A stretch of 64,000 nt of DNA from Cedecea neteri (lineage in GTDB: Bacteria > Pseudomonadota > Gammaproteobacteria > Enterobacterales > Enterobacteriaceae): positions 310,001 through 374,000 of the forward strand of contig NZ_CP009459.1 of NCBI RefSeq assembly GCF_000758325.1. The letters run 5' to 3'. Below the pieces are notes generated by a model that was not told the origin of the DNA, did not search any database, and saw only the letters and a program-made list of their open reading frames with translations. Positions 55,157 through 64,000 of this stretch are shown here, piece by piece (within the stretch, counting starts at the first letter, position 1; every line of letters begins with the position of its first letter). Both the position numbers and the translations under genes were made by a program.

Positions 55157-55293
55157 TTACTGTTCCTTGTCTGAAAAGTTTCTCCGCCCGGTAAGGCAGT
55201 TCAAACCGTAAAGGGTAAACAAAAACGCATGAATGTGCCAAGTACGTCACAAAATTGATCTCAAATTGCGTATTAATGCGGCAAAAGAAGGGG

Positions 55294-55315
55294 AAAACCC
55301 GGACGAATGTCCGGG
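55294..55315 (-). terminator. Terminator of the tdc operon
   Basis: CCCGGAC (55298-55304), GAAT, GTCCGGG (55309-55315) form a stem followed on the minus strand by TTTTCCCC. It lies 12 bases after the tdcE stop, so no tdcF or tdcG is co-transcribed. Confidence 0.85.
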
Positions 55316-55327
55316 CTAAAAGTGGGC

Positions 55328-57622
55328 TTACAACGTTTGCGTGAAGGTCCGGGAAATTACATCCTGCTGCTGTTCCCGTGTGAGCGCGTTGAAACGCACC
55401 GCATAACCTGAAACACGAATGGTCAGCGTCGGGTAATTTTCAGGATGGGCAATAGCATCCATCAGCATTTCGCGGTTCAATACGTTGACGTTCAGGTGCT
55501 GCCCGCCTTCCGTTTTGACATCGTGATGGAAGTAGCCATCAAGCAAGCCGACCAGGTTCAGGCAGCGAACGGATTCATCTTTCCCCAGCGCCGCAGGCAC
55601 GATGGAAAACGTATAAGAGATGCCGTCTTTTGCATAGCTGAACGGCAGCTTAGCCACAGAGGTTAACGAGGCTACAGCGCCTTTAGTGTCTCGCCCGTGC
55701 ATCGGGTTAGCACCGGGTGCAAACGGCGTTCCTCCCCTGCGGCCATCCGGCGTATTCCCCGTTTTTTGCCCGTAAACCACATTCGACGTAATGGTCAAAA
55801 TAGACTGCGTCGGCACGGCATTACGATAAGTTGGCAACGCCTGAATTTTCTTCATAAAACGCTCAACCAAATCGCAGGCAATGGCATCCACGCGGTCGTC
55901 GTTATTGCCATACTGCGGATAGTCGCCCTCGATCACGAAATCTACCGCCAGCCCGGTGTGGTCGCGAACCGGCTTAACCACGGCGTGTTTGATGGCCGAA
56001 AGTGAATCCACCGCCACTGAAAGCCCGGCGATGCCACAGGCCATCGTCCGGTAAACATCCCGGTCATGCAGCGCCATCAGCGAAGCTTCGTAGCTGTATT
56101 TATCGTGCATGTAGTGGATCAGGTTCAGGGCCGTCACGTACTGCACCGCCAACCAATCCATAAAGCTGTCGAGGCTGGTCATCACCTTGTCGTAGTCCAG
56201 CACGTCGTCGAGCAACATTGGCGTTTTAGGCCCGACCTGGATCTTCAGCTTTTCATCCATGCCCCCGTTGATGCAGTACAGCAGCGTTTTTGCCAGGTTG
56301 GCGCGAGCGCCAAAGAACTGCATCTGCTTGCCAATCACCATCGGGCTAACGCAGCAGGCAATCGCATAGTCGTCGCTGGCGAAATCGCTGCGCATGAGGT
56401 CATCGTTTTCATACTGCAATGATGAGGTTTCAATCGACACCCTGGCGGCATAAACCTTGAACGCTTTCGGCAACGCCTCAGACCAAAGGATGGTTAAATT
56501 CGGCTCCGGCGCAGGCCCCATGGTGTAAAGCGTATTCAAATAGCGGAAGGTACTTTTGGTCACCAAAGTACGACCATCCTGCCCCATTCCACCTAAAACT
56601 TCCGTTGCCCATATCGGGTCCCCGGAGAACAGCGAATCAAACTCCGGCGTGCGCAGGAAGCGCACCATGCGGATTTTCATAATAAAGTGGTCAATCAGCT
56701 CCTGCGCCTGCTGCTCATTGAGCAGGCCAGAGCGAATATCGCGCTCGATGTAAACATCGATAAAGGTTGCGGTGCGCCCCAACGACATCGCCCCACCGTT
56801 TTGCGACTTCACCGCCGCCAGATAGGCGAAGTAAAGCCATTGAATCGCCTCCTGCGCGTTGCTCGCCGGCCTCGAGATATCGAAACCGTACCCGGCGGCC
56901 ATTTTCTGGATTTGCAGCAGCGCGTGGCGATGTTCCGCCAGTTCTTCACGCAGGCGAATCGTTGCTTCAAGATCCTCGCCACGTTCAAGCTTCTGCTGCA
57001 GATCGGCAAACTGCAGCTCGCGCTCGCGGACCAGGTAAGCAATGCCGTACAGCGCCACGCGGCGGTAATCGCCGATGATTCGGCCGCGCCCGTAGCCATC
57101 CGGCAACCCCGTCAATACGCCGGACTTGCGGCAGCGCAGAATATCCGGCGAATAAACGTCGAACACGCCCTGATTGTGCGTTTTCCTCAGCTCGGTAAAC
57201 TGATACTCAAACTCAGGGTCCATTTTGCGGCCATAAGCTTCAAACGAGCTTTTGATCATATTGATGCCACCAAACGGGTGCAGCGCGCGCTTTAGCGGCT
57301 GGTCCGTCTGCAGACCCACTATTTTTTCATGTTGCTGAATAATGTAACCGGGGGCATGGGCGGTAATGGAGGTGGCCACGTTAGTGTCAAAATCGACCGG
57401 GGCATGAGTAGCATTTTCAATGCGAATACCCTCCATCACCTTTTCCCACAGCGCCGTCGTCTCAGATGTTGCGCTCGCCAGAAACGCATCATCCCCCTCA
57501 TACGGCGTGTAGTTTTGCTGGATAAAATCCCGAACATTAATCTCATGCTGCCAGCATTCCCCACGGAACTGCTGCCAGGCCTGAGCATAATTCTCATGGG
57601 AAATATCAATATCCATTTTCAT
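55328..57622 (-). CDS. tdcE: 2-ketobutyrate/pyruvate formate-lyase TdcE
   Basis: This glycyl-radical enzyme splits 2-ketobutyrate to propionyl-CoA and formate, and pyruvate likewise. The 764-residue protein has the adjacent catalytic cysteines in [15 protein letters not shown] and the radical glycine Gly739 in [11 protein letters not shown] near the C-terminus. It needs an activase (PflA), not encoded here. It is the last gene of tdcABCDE, 29 bases after tdcD. PflB is very similar, but the operon identifies it as TdcE. Confidence 0.95.
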   Translation of the reverse strand: MKMDIDISHENYAQAWQQFRGECWQHEINVRDFIQQNYTPYEGDDAFLASATSETTALWEKVMEGIRIENATHAPVDFDTNVATSITAHAPGYIIQQHEKIVGLQTDQPLKRALHPFGGINMIKSSFEAYGRKMDPEFEYQFTELRKTHNQGVFDVYSPDILRCRKSGVLTGLPDGYGRGRIIGDYRRVALYGIAYLVRERELQFADLQQKLERGEDLEATIRLREELAEHRHALLQIQKMAAGYGFDISRPASNAQEAIQWLYFAYLAAVKSQNGGAMSLGRTATFIDVYIERDIRSGLLNEQQAQELIDHFIMKIRMVRFLRTPEFDSLFSGDPIWATEVLGGMGQDGRTLVTKSTFRYLNTLYTMGPAPEPNLTILWSEALPKAFKVYAARVSIETSSLQYENDDLMRSDFASDDYAIACCVSPMVIGKQMQFFGARANLAKTLLYCINGGMDEKLKIQVGPKTPMLLDDVLDYDKVMTSLDSFMDWLAVQYVTALNLIHYMHDKYSYEASLMALHDRDVYRTMACGIAGLSVAVDSLSAIKHAVVKPVRDHTGLAVDFVIEGDYPQYGNNDDRVDAIACDLVERFMKKIQALPTYRNAVPTQSILTITSNVVYGQKTGNTPDGRRGGTPFAPGANPMHGRDTKGAVASLTSVAKLPFSYAKDGISYTFSIVPAALGKDESVRCLNLVGLLDGYFHHDVKTEGGQHLNVNVLNREMLMDAIAHPENYPTLTIRVSGYAVRFNALTREQQQDVISRTFTQTL

Positions 57623-57651
57623 GCATTCAATCCTCTGTACCGCAAATAAAA

Positions 57652-58860
57652 TTAAGCGAATTCCGCAAACTGCGATGCCTTGCCCAATTCACGGGCATCA
57701 AGAGCAATCATTTTTTCTTCGTTGGTCGGAATAACTGCACACAGTACCGCCGAGTTTTTGGCTGAAATAACACGCTCGCCGTCAGAATTAGGCCGCATGT
57801 TTTTTTCTTCATCCAGTTCGAAACCGAATACCCGTAAATGTTGAATTACCAGACGGCGAATAAGCGCTGAGTTTTCACCGATGCCACCGGTAAAAATTAG
57901 CCCATCAAAATGTGGCAGCGATGTGGCGTGCCCGCCGATGGTTTTAGCAATGCGGTGCACAAACGTGTTGATAGCCAACTCCGAGCGGGTATCCCCCTGC
58001 AGCCTGGCTTTTTCCAGCGTTCTCAGGTCAGAAGATATCCCTGAAAGCCCCAGCAGCCCTGACTCGGTATTTGCCACTTGCTCAAGATCGTCCAGCGACT
58101 GCCCGGTCTGCCTTGCCAGCCACACCATCGCCCCAAAGTCGACGTCACCGCAGCGTGTCCCCATGATCAAACCTTCCAGCGGGGTCATCCCCATCGAGGT
58201 ATCAACGCTTTGCCCGTCCACAACCGCGCACACTGAAGCCCCGTTGCCCAGATGAGCAATCACCAGCCCCGATGAACGCCCTTTCAGTTCAGCTAGCTCG
58301 CTGGCCTGCATGGAAACATAGCGGTGAGAGGTTCCGTGAAATCCATAACGCCTGACGCCGTGCTCTTTGAAATAGCGGTATGGCAGGCCGTAGAGATAGG
58401 TTTCAGGGGGCATCGTCTGGTGAAAGCTGGTATCAAACACGGCAACCTGCGGCACACCTGGGAAGCGCTGCATGGCCGAAGCCACTCCACTGAGATTGGC
58501 ATAGTTGTGCAGCGGCGCGAGAGGCGAGACCGCGCGAATTTGCTCCACGACGTCGTCCGTGAGCAATACCGACTCGCCAAAAATCGCGCCGCCGTGCGCA
58601 ATGCGGTGGCCTATATAGGCCACGCTTTCGGTCAAATGACGTCTTTCAAGCTCAAGGGAGATTGCCGCCAGCGCATCCTCATAATCAGAATGCGCCAGCT
58701 TCACCGGCTTACCGCTATTAACGGTAAGCGTTGCGGATTCGGTATTTATACCTTCGCAAATACCCGTTAAAAGTGGCTCCATGGTTAATTCATCCAGCAC
58801 GGAAAATTTAACCGAAGATGAACCGCAATTTATGGTTAATATTACCGGATATTCATTCAT
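57652..58860 (-). CDS. tdcD: Propionate kinase TdcD
   Basis: This acetokinase-family enzyme makes ATP from propionyl phosphate. The start at 58860 ([20 protein letters not shown]) gives 402 residues, as in E. coli; an ATG four codons earlier is possible. The family signatures are [44 protein letters not shown] and [14 protein letters not shown]. It follows tdcC by 36 bases and is itself followed by tdcE, whose propionyl-CoA product would be converted to propionyl phosphate by a Pta elsewhere. Confidence 0.95.
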   Translation of the reverse strand: MNEYPVILTINCGSSSVKFSVLDELTMEPLLTGICEGINTESATLTVNSGKPVKLAHSDYEDALAAISLELERRHLTESVAYIGHRIAHGGAIFGESVLLTDDVVEQIRAVSPLAPLHNYANLSGVASAMQRFPGVPQVAVFDTSFHQTMPPETYLYGLPYRYFKEHGVRRYGFHGTSHRYVSMQASELAELKGRSSGLVIAHLGNGASVCAVVDGQSVDTSMGMTPLEGLIMGTRCGDVDFGAMVWLARQTGQSLDDLEQVANTESGLLGLSGISSDLRTLEKARLQGDTRSELAINTFVHRIAKTIGGHATSLPHFDGLIFTGGIGENSALIRRLVIQHLRVFGFELDEEKNMRPNSDGERVISAKNSAVLCAVIPTNEEKMIALDARELGKASQFAEFA

Positions 58861-58896
58861 ATTAACGTTCACTCATCCTGAGCCAATGGCGATTAA

Positions 58897-60228
58897 TTAA
58901 ATAATTTTGTATACGATATTGAGGATCGTCAGTAAGCCGATCACGGTAACAAAGATATTTTCACTTCTGCCTTTGTATTTGCTCAGCGCCGGTACTTTAC
59001 GAATCGCGTACATCGGCAGCAGGCAAAGCAGTGAAGCAATAATCGGGGCGCCCATCGCTTCAATCAGGTCAAGAATATTTGGGTTGGCGTAGGCCACAAC
59101 CCAAGTTGACCCCATGATGAACACCATGCTGATCAGATTAAGTTTGCCCTCGGAAATCTTCGTTTTGTCACTCTTATAGCCGAACTTCAGAACCAGACCA
59201 TTAAGCCCTTCCAGCGTCCCCAGGTAATGGCCGAAGAAGGATTTGAAAATGGCGACCAGGGCAATAATCGACGCGCCATATTCCAGCACCGTGGCAAAAG
59301 TAGATTTCGAACCAGACAGAGAAGAGAAGTGGTTCGCAAGATAGGAGAGCACCGGGATGTTCTGCGCTTTTGCTTCGGCCATATTCTGTGGTGACAGCGT
59401 AAACAGGCAGCTGAAGGCGAAGAACATCACCACGCCAACCATCAACATGCTGGCACGTGAGATGATTTTTGAGCACTTGTCTTCGGTATAGACTTTGCCG
59501 AAATCCGCTTCGTACTCTTCGCGCTTTGACACTACAAACGAAGAGACAATTGGCGAGAAGTTAAAGGAGAACACCATGATGGAGATCCCGAGCCACACGG
59601 TCACCAGGATGCCGTCATGGCCGGTGAGGGCGATTTCACTCAGATTCACCTGATCGACAACCGCTGAATTCCAGTAAGGAATAAGGGACAGAGAAATAAT
59701 GACCAGGCTGGCGATAAACGGAAATACAAGCCAGCTCATCACCTTGACCATCAGATCCTTGCCAAAGAAGATGACAAAGGCCATCAGCATCAGCAGAAAA
59801 AGCGCTACCAGCCCACGATTGAGCGGCATCAGCTGGAGCTGGTTCTCCCAGAAGGTCATAAAGGTATTGGTAATAGTGACGCCGTAAATCCACAGCAGCG
59901 GGCAAATCGCGAAGAAGTACAGGAAGGTGATGACGACACCGCCCGTTTTACCAAAATGCTCCTCGACAACTTCGGTGATATTACCCGAGGGATTGCTGCC
60001 GGAAAGGCACAGCCGCGCCAGCGCACGGTGGCAGAAAAAGGCAATGGGATAGGCTAAAACCAGCATGATCAGAATAGGTATCAGGCCGCCATAGCCCGCA
60101 CGAATCGGGAAAAACAGGACCCCCGCGCCAATGGCGGTACCGAACAGACCTAAAGTCCAGGTGGTGTCGGACTTACGCCACAGGGAGGACTCTTTTTGAC
60201 CAACAAGGGTGGTTTCTACATTACTCAT
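58897..60228 (-). CDS. tdcC: Threonine/serine:proton symporter TdcC
   Basis: This 443-residue inner-membrane amino acid permease of the HAAAP (serine/threonine) family has 11 hydrophobic segments. The opening [30 protein letters not shown] and the later GYLGTLEGL-like and [17 protein letters not shown] texts are familiar from TdcC and SdaC. It brings L-threonine and L-serine in for TdcB and is induced anaerobically in E. coli. It lies between tdcB and tdcD, 15 bases after tdcB. Confidence 0.95.
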   Translation of the reverse strand: MSNVETTLVGQKESSLWRKSDTTWTLGLFGTAIGAGVLFFPIRAGYGGLIPILIMLVLAYPIAFFCHRALARLCLSGSNPSGNITEVVEEHFGKTGGVVITFLYFFAICPLLWIYGVTITNTFMTFWENQLQLMPLNRGLVALFLLMLMAFVIFFGKDLMVKVMSWLVFPFIASLVIISLSLIPYWNSAVVDQVNLSEIALTGHDGILVTVWLGISIMVFSFNFSPIVSSFVVSKREEYEADFGKVYTEDKCSKIISRASMLMVGVVMFFAFSCLFTLSPQNMAEAKAQNIPVLSYLANHFSSLSGSKSTFATVLEYGASIIALVAIFKSFFGHYLGTLEGLNGLVLKFGYKSDKTKISEGKLNLISMVFIMGSTWVVAYANPNILDLIEAMGAPIIASLLCLLPMYAIRKVPALSKYKGRSENIFVTVIGLLTILNIVYKII

Positions 60229-60243
60229 AATGAAGATCCTTAT

Positions 60244-61242
60244 TTAGACCAGGCAAGCTTCCGCTGCACCAGTAATTTCAGAAACACGAGACAAATCGAT
60301 ATTTCCACCAGAAATGATACTCACGGTTTTACGGCCTTTAATGTACTGGTCCAGCTTGCCGCTTAATAATGCAGCGGAAGCCAGCGCCCCAGCACCTTCA
60401 GTGACAATTTTATTTCGCTGAATAAGCGCAACCATACTGTTTCTGATCTCTTCTTCGCTAACCAAAATAATATCGGTGACTAATTTCTTAACGATTTCGA
60501 AAGTTAGCTTTCCTGGGCGGGCTACATCACAACCGTCAGCTAATGTACTGCTTGCTCGGTACGCGGTAATTTCACCAGTACGGAAAGAAGAAGCCATGCC
60601 GTGAACGTTTTCTGCCTGTACGCCAATAATATTAATCGTCGGATTAATGGATTTAATGGCTACCGCAATGCCTGCGATCAGCCCGCCGCCGCCAATAGGC
60701 ACAATCACGTTATCGACGTCGTAAAGGTCTTCAAGAATTTCAAGGCCAATCGTCCCCTGCCCGGCAATGACTTTTTCATCATCGTAAGGCGGGATAAAAA
60801 TCCGCCCTTCCGTCTCAACAATTTCGCTGACCTTAGCGATGGTTTCGTTAAAATTATCACCGTGGATAATCACTTGAGCTGAATAGTCAGTCGTGGCGGC
60901 AACTTTTGACTTCGGTGCACCTTTCGGCATCACCACTTTGCCGTTAATACCGAGCAGCGCGCACGACAGTGAAACCCCCTGTGCATGGTTGCCCGCAGAA
61001 CAGGCCACCACGCCCCGGGCTCTTTCTTCTTCACTCAGTGAGCTAAGTTTGTTGAACGCACCGCGCATTTTAAATGAGCCGGTTCGCTGCATATTTTCAA
61101 ATTTTAAATAGATGTCGCCCTTACAGCATTCGCTAAGATAATTAGAGCGAGGCATCCCGGTTTTATACACAAATCCAGATATTCTTTTTTTCGCCTCAAG
61201 AACATCATTAATTGTGACTGGCAGTTCATTATCTATATGCAT
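60244..61242 (-). CDS. tdcB: Catabolic threonine dehydratase TdcB
   Basis: This PLP enzyme deaminates threonine to 2-ketobutyrate and serine to pyruvate. The start at 61242 gives 332 residues with PLP Lys58 in [13 protein letters not shown]. The phosphate-binding loop is [10 protein letters not shown] and the C-terminal serine/PLP ring motif IISGGNID. There is no ACT domain, so it is the catabolic, AMP-activated type rather than IlvA. A longer in-frame start at 61302 lacks similarity. It follows tdcA by 101 bases. Confidence 0.95.
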   Translation of the reverse strand: MHIDNELPVTINDVLEAKKRISGFVYKTGMPRSNYLSECCKGDIYLKFENMQRTGSFKMRGAFNKLSSLSEEERARGVVACSAGNHAQGVSLSCALLGINGKVVMPKGAPKSKVAATTDYSAQVIIHGDNFNETIAKVSEIVETEGRIFIPPYDDEKVIAGQGTIGLEILEDLYDVDNVIVPIGGGGLIAGIAVAIKSINPTINIIGVQAENVHGMASSFRTGEITAYRASSTLADGCDVARPGKLTFEIVKKLVTDIILVSEEEIRNSMVALIQRNKIVTEGAGALASAALLSGKLDQYIKGRKTVSIISGGNIDLSRVSEITGAAEACLV

Positions 61243-61343
61243 GTTAACCTCCGCATCAAAGCAATAAAGGGCATTAGCAGCGGACAATAGAAGGCCCACC
61301 ACTTTGATTGAATGAGTAATAAAAAGTGATTATGCTAAATAAG

Positions 61344-62282
61344 TTAAGCCACCACCGTTAATTTATTAAATTGATATTTATTACGCACTGAATGTACCTT
61401 GGCTAATTCGACCAGAGTCGCCGCCGATTTTTTTATTCTGCAATTTTTTGACCATACAGCGGCATAGCGTGCGACGGGTAATTCATCCGTTAAAGGAATC
61501 TGAATAAATTCCTGAGAACCAAAAGGAGCGATCATTTCACGGGGAATAATTGTCAGGAAACCGGCGGTCAGCACCATGTTATAGATGGTGACGACAGAGT
61601 CGGTTTTAATGATTTTATCGCTGGTGATGTGGTTCTGTTGCAGGATGGCCAGGAGTTCGCTGTAGTAACCCATTTCGGTTTGAGGCAACACCCACTGCTC
61701 ATGGCTTAATGAGCGGAGCGTCATCACGCCTCCGCGCGTTCGTGTTCGTCCGGCTACCAGAATAAACTCTGATTCAAACAGGGGTTCGATGTGCAAATCC
61801 TGAAGCAGCATCTCATCGCTCAGCGTACCGATGGCAAAATCCAGCCTGCCGTCACGTATCGCCGGTAAGAAGGAGCAAAGTTGCGCTTCAAACATGGACA
61901 CTTCGGCATGAGGATACTGCTCTTTGAAGGCTTTCATCATGCCCGGCAGGAAGGTGAAGCCGATCAGTGAAGGGTAGCCGAACGAAACATCCACCGCTTC
62001 ACTACCGACCAGGCTGCTCATTTCGTTACACATGTTGCGCATTTCACGGGTAATCGACTCGGCATAACCGAGCAGTACTTTACCAGCAACGGTAAGCTGA
62101 ACACCGGTATTTTTGCGGATGATCAGCTCCAGTCCGAACAGCGCCTCCATGTCGCTGATGATTTTACTGACCGCAGGCTGGGTCAAACTCAACTGCTTCG
62201 CCGCAGAGCCAAATGAACCACTTCTTACCACTTCCTGAAATACCACCAGGTGCTGTGTTTTAGGTAATGTCGTATTATCCAT
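61344..62282 (-). CDS. tdcA: LysR-family activator of the tdc operon, TdcA
   Basis: TdcA activates the operon it heads. The 312-residue protein has the LysR helix-turn-helix (FQEVVRSGSFGSAAKQLSLTQPAVSKIISDMEALFG, residues about 14-49) and an effector domain with VSFGYPSLIGFTFLPGMMKAF. It matches E. coli TdcA except in the variable C-terminus. A TdcR gene, which helps TdcA in E. coli, is not seen upstream. The promoter region has a well-placed CRP site. Confidence 0.94.
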   Translation of the reverse strand: MDNTTLPKTQHLVVFQEVVRSGSFGSAAKQLSLTQPAVSKIISDMEALFGLELIIRKNTGVQLTVAGKVLLGYAESITREMRNMCNEMSSLVGSEAVDVSFGYPSLIGFTFLPGMMKAFKEQYPHAEVSMFEAQLCSFLPAIRDGRLDFAIGTLSDEMLLQDLHIEPLFESEFILVAGRTRTRGGVMTLRSLSHEQWVLPQTEMGYYSELLAILQQNHITSDKIIKTDSVVTIYNMVLTAGFLTIIPREMIAPFGSQEFIQIPLTDELPVARYAAVWSKNCRIKKSAATLVELAKVHSVRNKYQFNKLTVVA

Positions 62283-62317
62283 AAAGCGCCATGCCTAATA
62301 AGTTGCCAATGGCGGCG

Positions 62318-62360
62318 ATCTTACGTATTCCCCGTTAAAGGTTATGTGCGGCGACTCACA
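62318..62360 (-). promoter_or_regulatory. tdc promoter with CRP site
   Basis: TGTGC-GGCGAC-TCACA (62345-62360) matches nine of ten CRP consensus bases. On the minus strand a -10-like TAAGAT lies at 62323-62318; a start near 62311 puts the CRP centre at about -41, the class II position known for the E. coli tdc promoter. The -35 region is then covered by CRP, as expected. The rest of the gap to 62640 is very AT-rich and shows no gene. Confidence 0.65.
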
Positions 62361-62635
62361 ACTGCTCAACCATGATTTGTTCAATAAGCACGCGAACACA
62401 ATAAAAACCAATAATAACAATTGGTTATGATTTTACGATCTGCCATTTATATGATTAAGGTCAACCTAAATATACTGAATAAAATAAAGTTATGGTGATA
62501 ATAAATTCATATAAATGTCAGTAAGCTGTTATCAGGGATGAAGATTCATCAATATTGGCGTTAATTTATCCATCCCGTTCGAAATATAACGTAATATTAA
62601 AAACACCTGCAAATATTACACTTTTATTTGAATAT

Positions 62636-62660
62636 AAAAAAACCCGCCGAGGCGGGTTTT
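62636..62660 (-). terminator. Terminator of fbaA
   Basis: AACCCGCC (62641-62648), GAG, GCGGGTT (62652-62658) form a stem flanked by an A-run on the left, which reads as a T-run after the stem on the minus strand. It may also stop transcripts in the other direction (TTTT follows). Confidence 0.9.
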
Positions 62661-62684
62661 TATCGAAGCAAGTATTCGCTTAAA

Positions 62685-63764
62685 TTACAGAACGTCTACC
62701 GCGTTCAGCTCTTTGAATGCCTGCTCCAGGCGAACGATCATAGAAGTCTGAGCTGCGCGCAGCCAGACACGTGGATCGTAGTATTTTTTGTTCGGCTGGT
62801 CAGCGCCTTTCGGGTTACCCAGCTGACCCTGCAGGTAAGCTTCGTTTTCTTTGTAGTAGTTCAGGATGCCGTCCCAGGTTGCCCACTGGGTATCGGTATC
62901 GATGTTCATTTTGATTACGCCGTAGCTTACGGAGTCTTTGATTTCCTGAGCAGAAGAACCGGAACCGCCGTGGAAGACGAAGTTCAGGCTGTTGTGCGGC
63001 AGGTTGTGTTTCTTAGAAACGTATTCCTGAGAATCGCGCAGGATGGTCGGGGTCAGAACCACGTTACCTGGTTTGTACACGCCGTGTACGTTACCGAAGG
63101 AAGCTGCGATGGTGAAACGTGGGCTGATTTTGCTCAGTTCGGTGTAAGCGTAATCAACGTCTTCTGGCTGGGTGTACAGAGCAGAAGCGTCCATGTGGCT
63201 GTTGTCCACGCCGTCTTCTTCACCGCCGGTGCAGCCCAGTTCGATTTCCAGGGTCATGCCCAGTTTGGACATGCGAGCCAGGTATTTGGAGCTGATTTCG
63301 ATGTTTTCTTCCAGAGACTCTTCGGACAGGTCAATCATGTGGGAAGAGAACAGTGGTTTACCGGTAGCGGCAAAGTGTTTTTCACCCGCATCCAGCAGGC
63401 CGTCGATCCACGGCAGCAGTTTCTTAGCACAGTGGTCAGTATGCAGGATAACCGGCACGCCGTAGTGTTCAGCCATCTGATGTACGTGGTGTGCACCAGA
63501 GATTGCACCCAGGATAGCAGCACCCTGTGGAACATCAGTTTTCACGCCTTTACCAGCGATGAACGCAGCACCGCCGTTAGAGAACTGAACGATAACCGGA
63601 GATTTTACTTTCGCAGCGGTTTCCAGAACGGCGTTAATAGAGTCGGTACCGACGCAGTTAACGGCTGGCAGAGCAAAGTTGTTCTCTTTTGCTACCTGGA
63701 AGATTTTCTGTACGTCGTCGCCAGTTACAACACCTGGTTTTACGAAATCAAAAATTTTAGACAT
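62685..63764 (-). CDS. fbaA: Fructose-bisphosphate aldolase, class II
   Basis: This zinc-dependent aldolase cleaves fructose 1,6-bisphosphate in glycolysis. The start at 63764 (MSKIFDFVKPGVVTGDDV) gives 359 residues, as in E. coli; an ATG at 63827 lies in the pgk-fbaA gap. Metal and substrate motifs include VILHTDHCAKKLLPW, LEIELGCTGGEEDG and NFVFHGGSGSSAQEI. It lies 97 bases downstream of pgk. The reverse strand is open across the gene because of its codon use; no gene is called there. Confidence 0.97.
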   Translation of the reverse strand: MSKIFDFVKPGVVTGDDVQKIFQVAKENNFALPAVNCVGTDSINAVLETAAKVKSPVIVQFSNGGAAFIAGKGVKTDVPQGAAILGAISGAHHVHQMAEHYGVPVILHTDHCAKKLLPWIDGLLDAGEKHFAATGKPLFSSHMIDLSEESLEENIEISSKYLARMSKLGMTLEIELGCTGGEEDGVDNSHMDASALYTQPEDVDYAYTELSKISPRFTIAASFGNVHGVYKPGNVVLTPTILRDSQEYVSKKHNLPHNSLNFVFHGGSGSSAQEIKDSVSYGVIKMNIDTDTQWATWDGILNYYKENEAYLQGQLGNPKGADQPNKKYYDPRVWLRAAQTSMIVRLEQAFKELNAVDVL

Positions 63765-63861
63765 GTTGATGTGTCCTGTAGGCCTTGGAAAAATCGAATC
63801 ACCGTCCTGAATCTTGCCGGGCGGCAATAAATCAACGGGCAGGTTACCCTGCCCGTAGGAA

Positions 63862-64000
63862 TTACTTCTTAGCGCGCTCTTCGAGCATTGCTACAGCTGG
63901 CAGTACTTTGCCTTCCACGAACTCAAGGAATGCGCCGCCGCCGGTAGAGATGTAGGAAATTTTGTCTGCGATACCGAACAGGTCGATAGCGGCCAGAGTG
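63862..64000 (-). CDS. pgk: Phosphoglycerate kinase, C-terminal end (runs off the right edge)
   Basis: Only the last 45 codons and the stop are in the window. The text [13 protein letters not shown], then [15 protein letters not shown] and the end [13 protein letters not shown] match the C-terminus of E. coli Pgk, including the nucleotide-binding STGGGA loop. Pgk makes ATP from 1,3-bisphosphoglycerate. It precedes fbaA in the conserved pgk-fbaA order. Confidence 0.96.

Overview
The window is chromosomal DNA from a member of the Enterobacteriaceae. The housekeeping blocks have the gene order known from Escherichia coli: glyU-actS, lysS-prfB-recJ-dsbC-xerD-fldB-cptA-sdhE-ygfZ-trhA, bglA, ygfF-gcvPHT, ubiI-ubiH-pepP-ygfB-zapA-ssrS-fau, serA-rpiA-argP-yggE-argO-mscS and fbaA-pgk. 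Several interruptions (an OlsF-like gene, RpiR upstream of bglA, tdc beside mscS) show that it is not E. coli. A relative of Enterobacter, Cedecea or Buttiauxella is plausible, but I cannot fix the genus. No integrase, transposase, phage gene, plasmid function or CRISPR array was seen.

Region 1 (1-15.8 kb) is accessory. It holds the start of a chemoreceptor that appears to lack a periplasmic sensor domain. An HxlR regulator follows, with an EmrA/EmrB-type pump and a second, non-enteric-looking beta-ketoacyl-ACP synthase II in one run of genes. Next come a LysR/DHA2 exporter pair, a ClC-family ion transporter, an AraC/short-chain dehydrogenase pair, a POT peptide transporter, a two-domain OlsF-like acyltransferase (probable ornithine lipid synthase) and queH.

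Region 2 (15.8-21 kb) carries a GNAT, tRNA-Gly(CCC) and the amidase activator ActS. A compact catabolic operon follows: an ACS-family permease, an RraA/HMG-aldolase-like enzyme, a nitrilase-family amidase and an FCD-type GntR regulator. A perfect CTTGTATACAAG palindrome sits just downstream of the probable promoter of the first gene.

Region 3 (21-33.6 kb) is the lysS-to-trhA core, including the prfB +1 frameshift site, followed by an HD-domain hydrolase, an RpiR regulator and bglA.

Region 4 (33.7-37.7 kb) is a five-gene insertion between bglA and ygfF: a sensor kinase and response regulator facing a b-type cytochrome, a Tat-dependent molybdopterin oxidoreductase and a secreted methionine-rich MXKDX repeat protein. 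The gene set resembles the MrpX/YedYZ hypochlorite-scavenging module of Azospira, but is headed by a two-component system. I consider it the most interesting system here, with the HxlR-pump-ketosynthase operon second.

Region 5 (37.7-55.2 kb) is core: glycine cleavage, ubiquinone hydroxylases, 6S RNA, serine and pentose metabolism, ArgP/ArgO and MscS. A palindromic repeat between gcvT and ubiI runs into the ubiI stop codon, and a partial copy lies just outside it.

Region 6 (55.3-62.4 kb) is a tdcABCDE operon for anaerobic threonine/serine breakdown. It is inserted between mscS and fbaA, lacks tdcF and tdcG, and has a well-placed CRP site. The window ends with fbaA and the 3' end of pgk.
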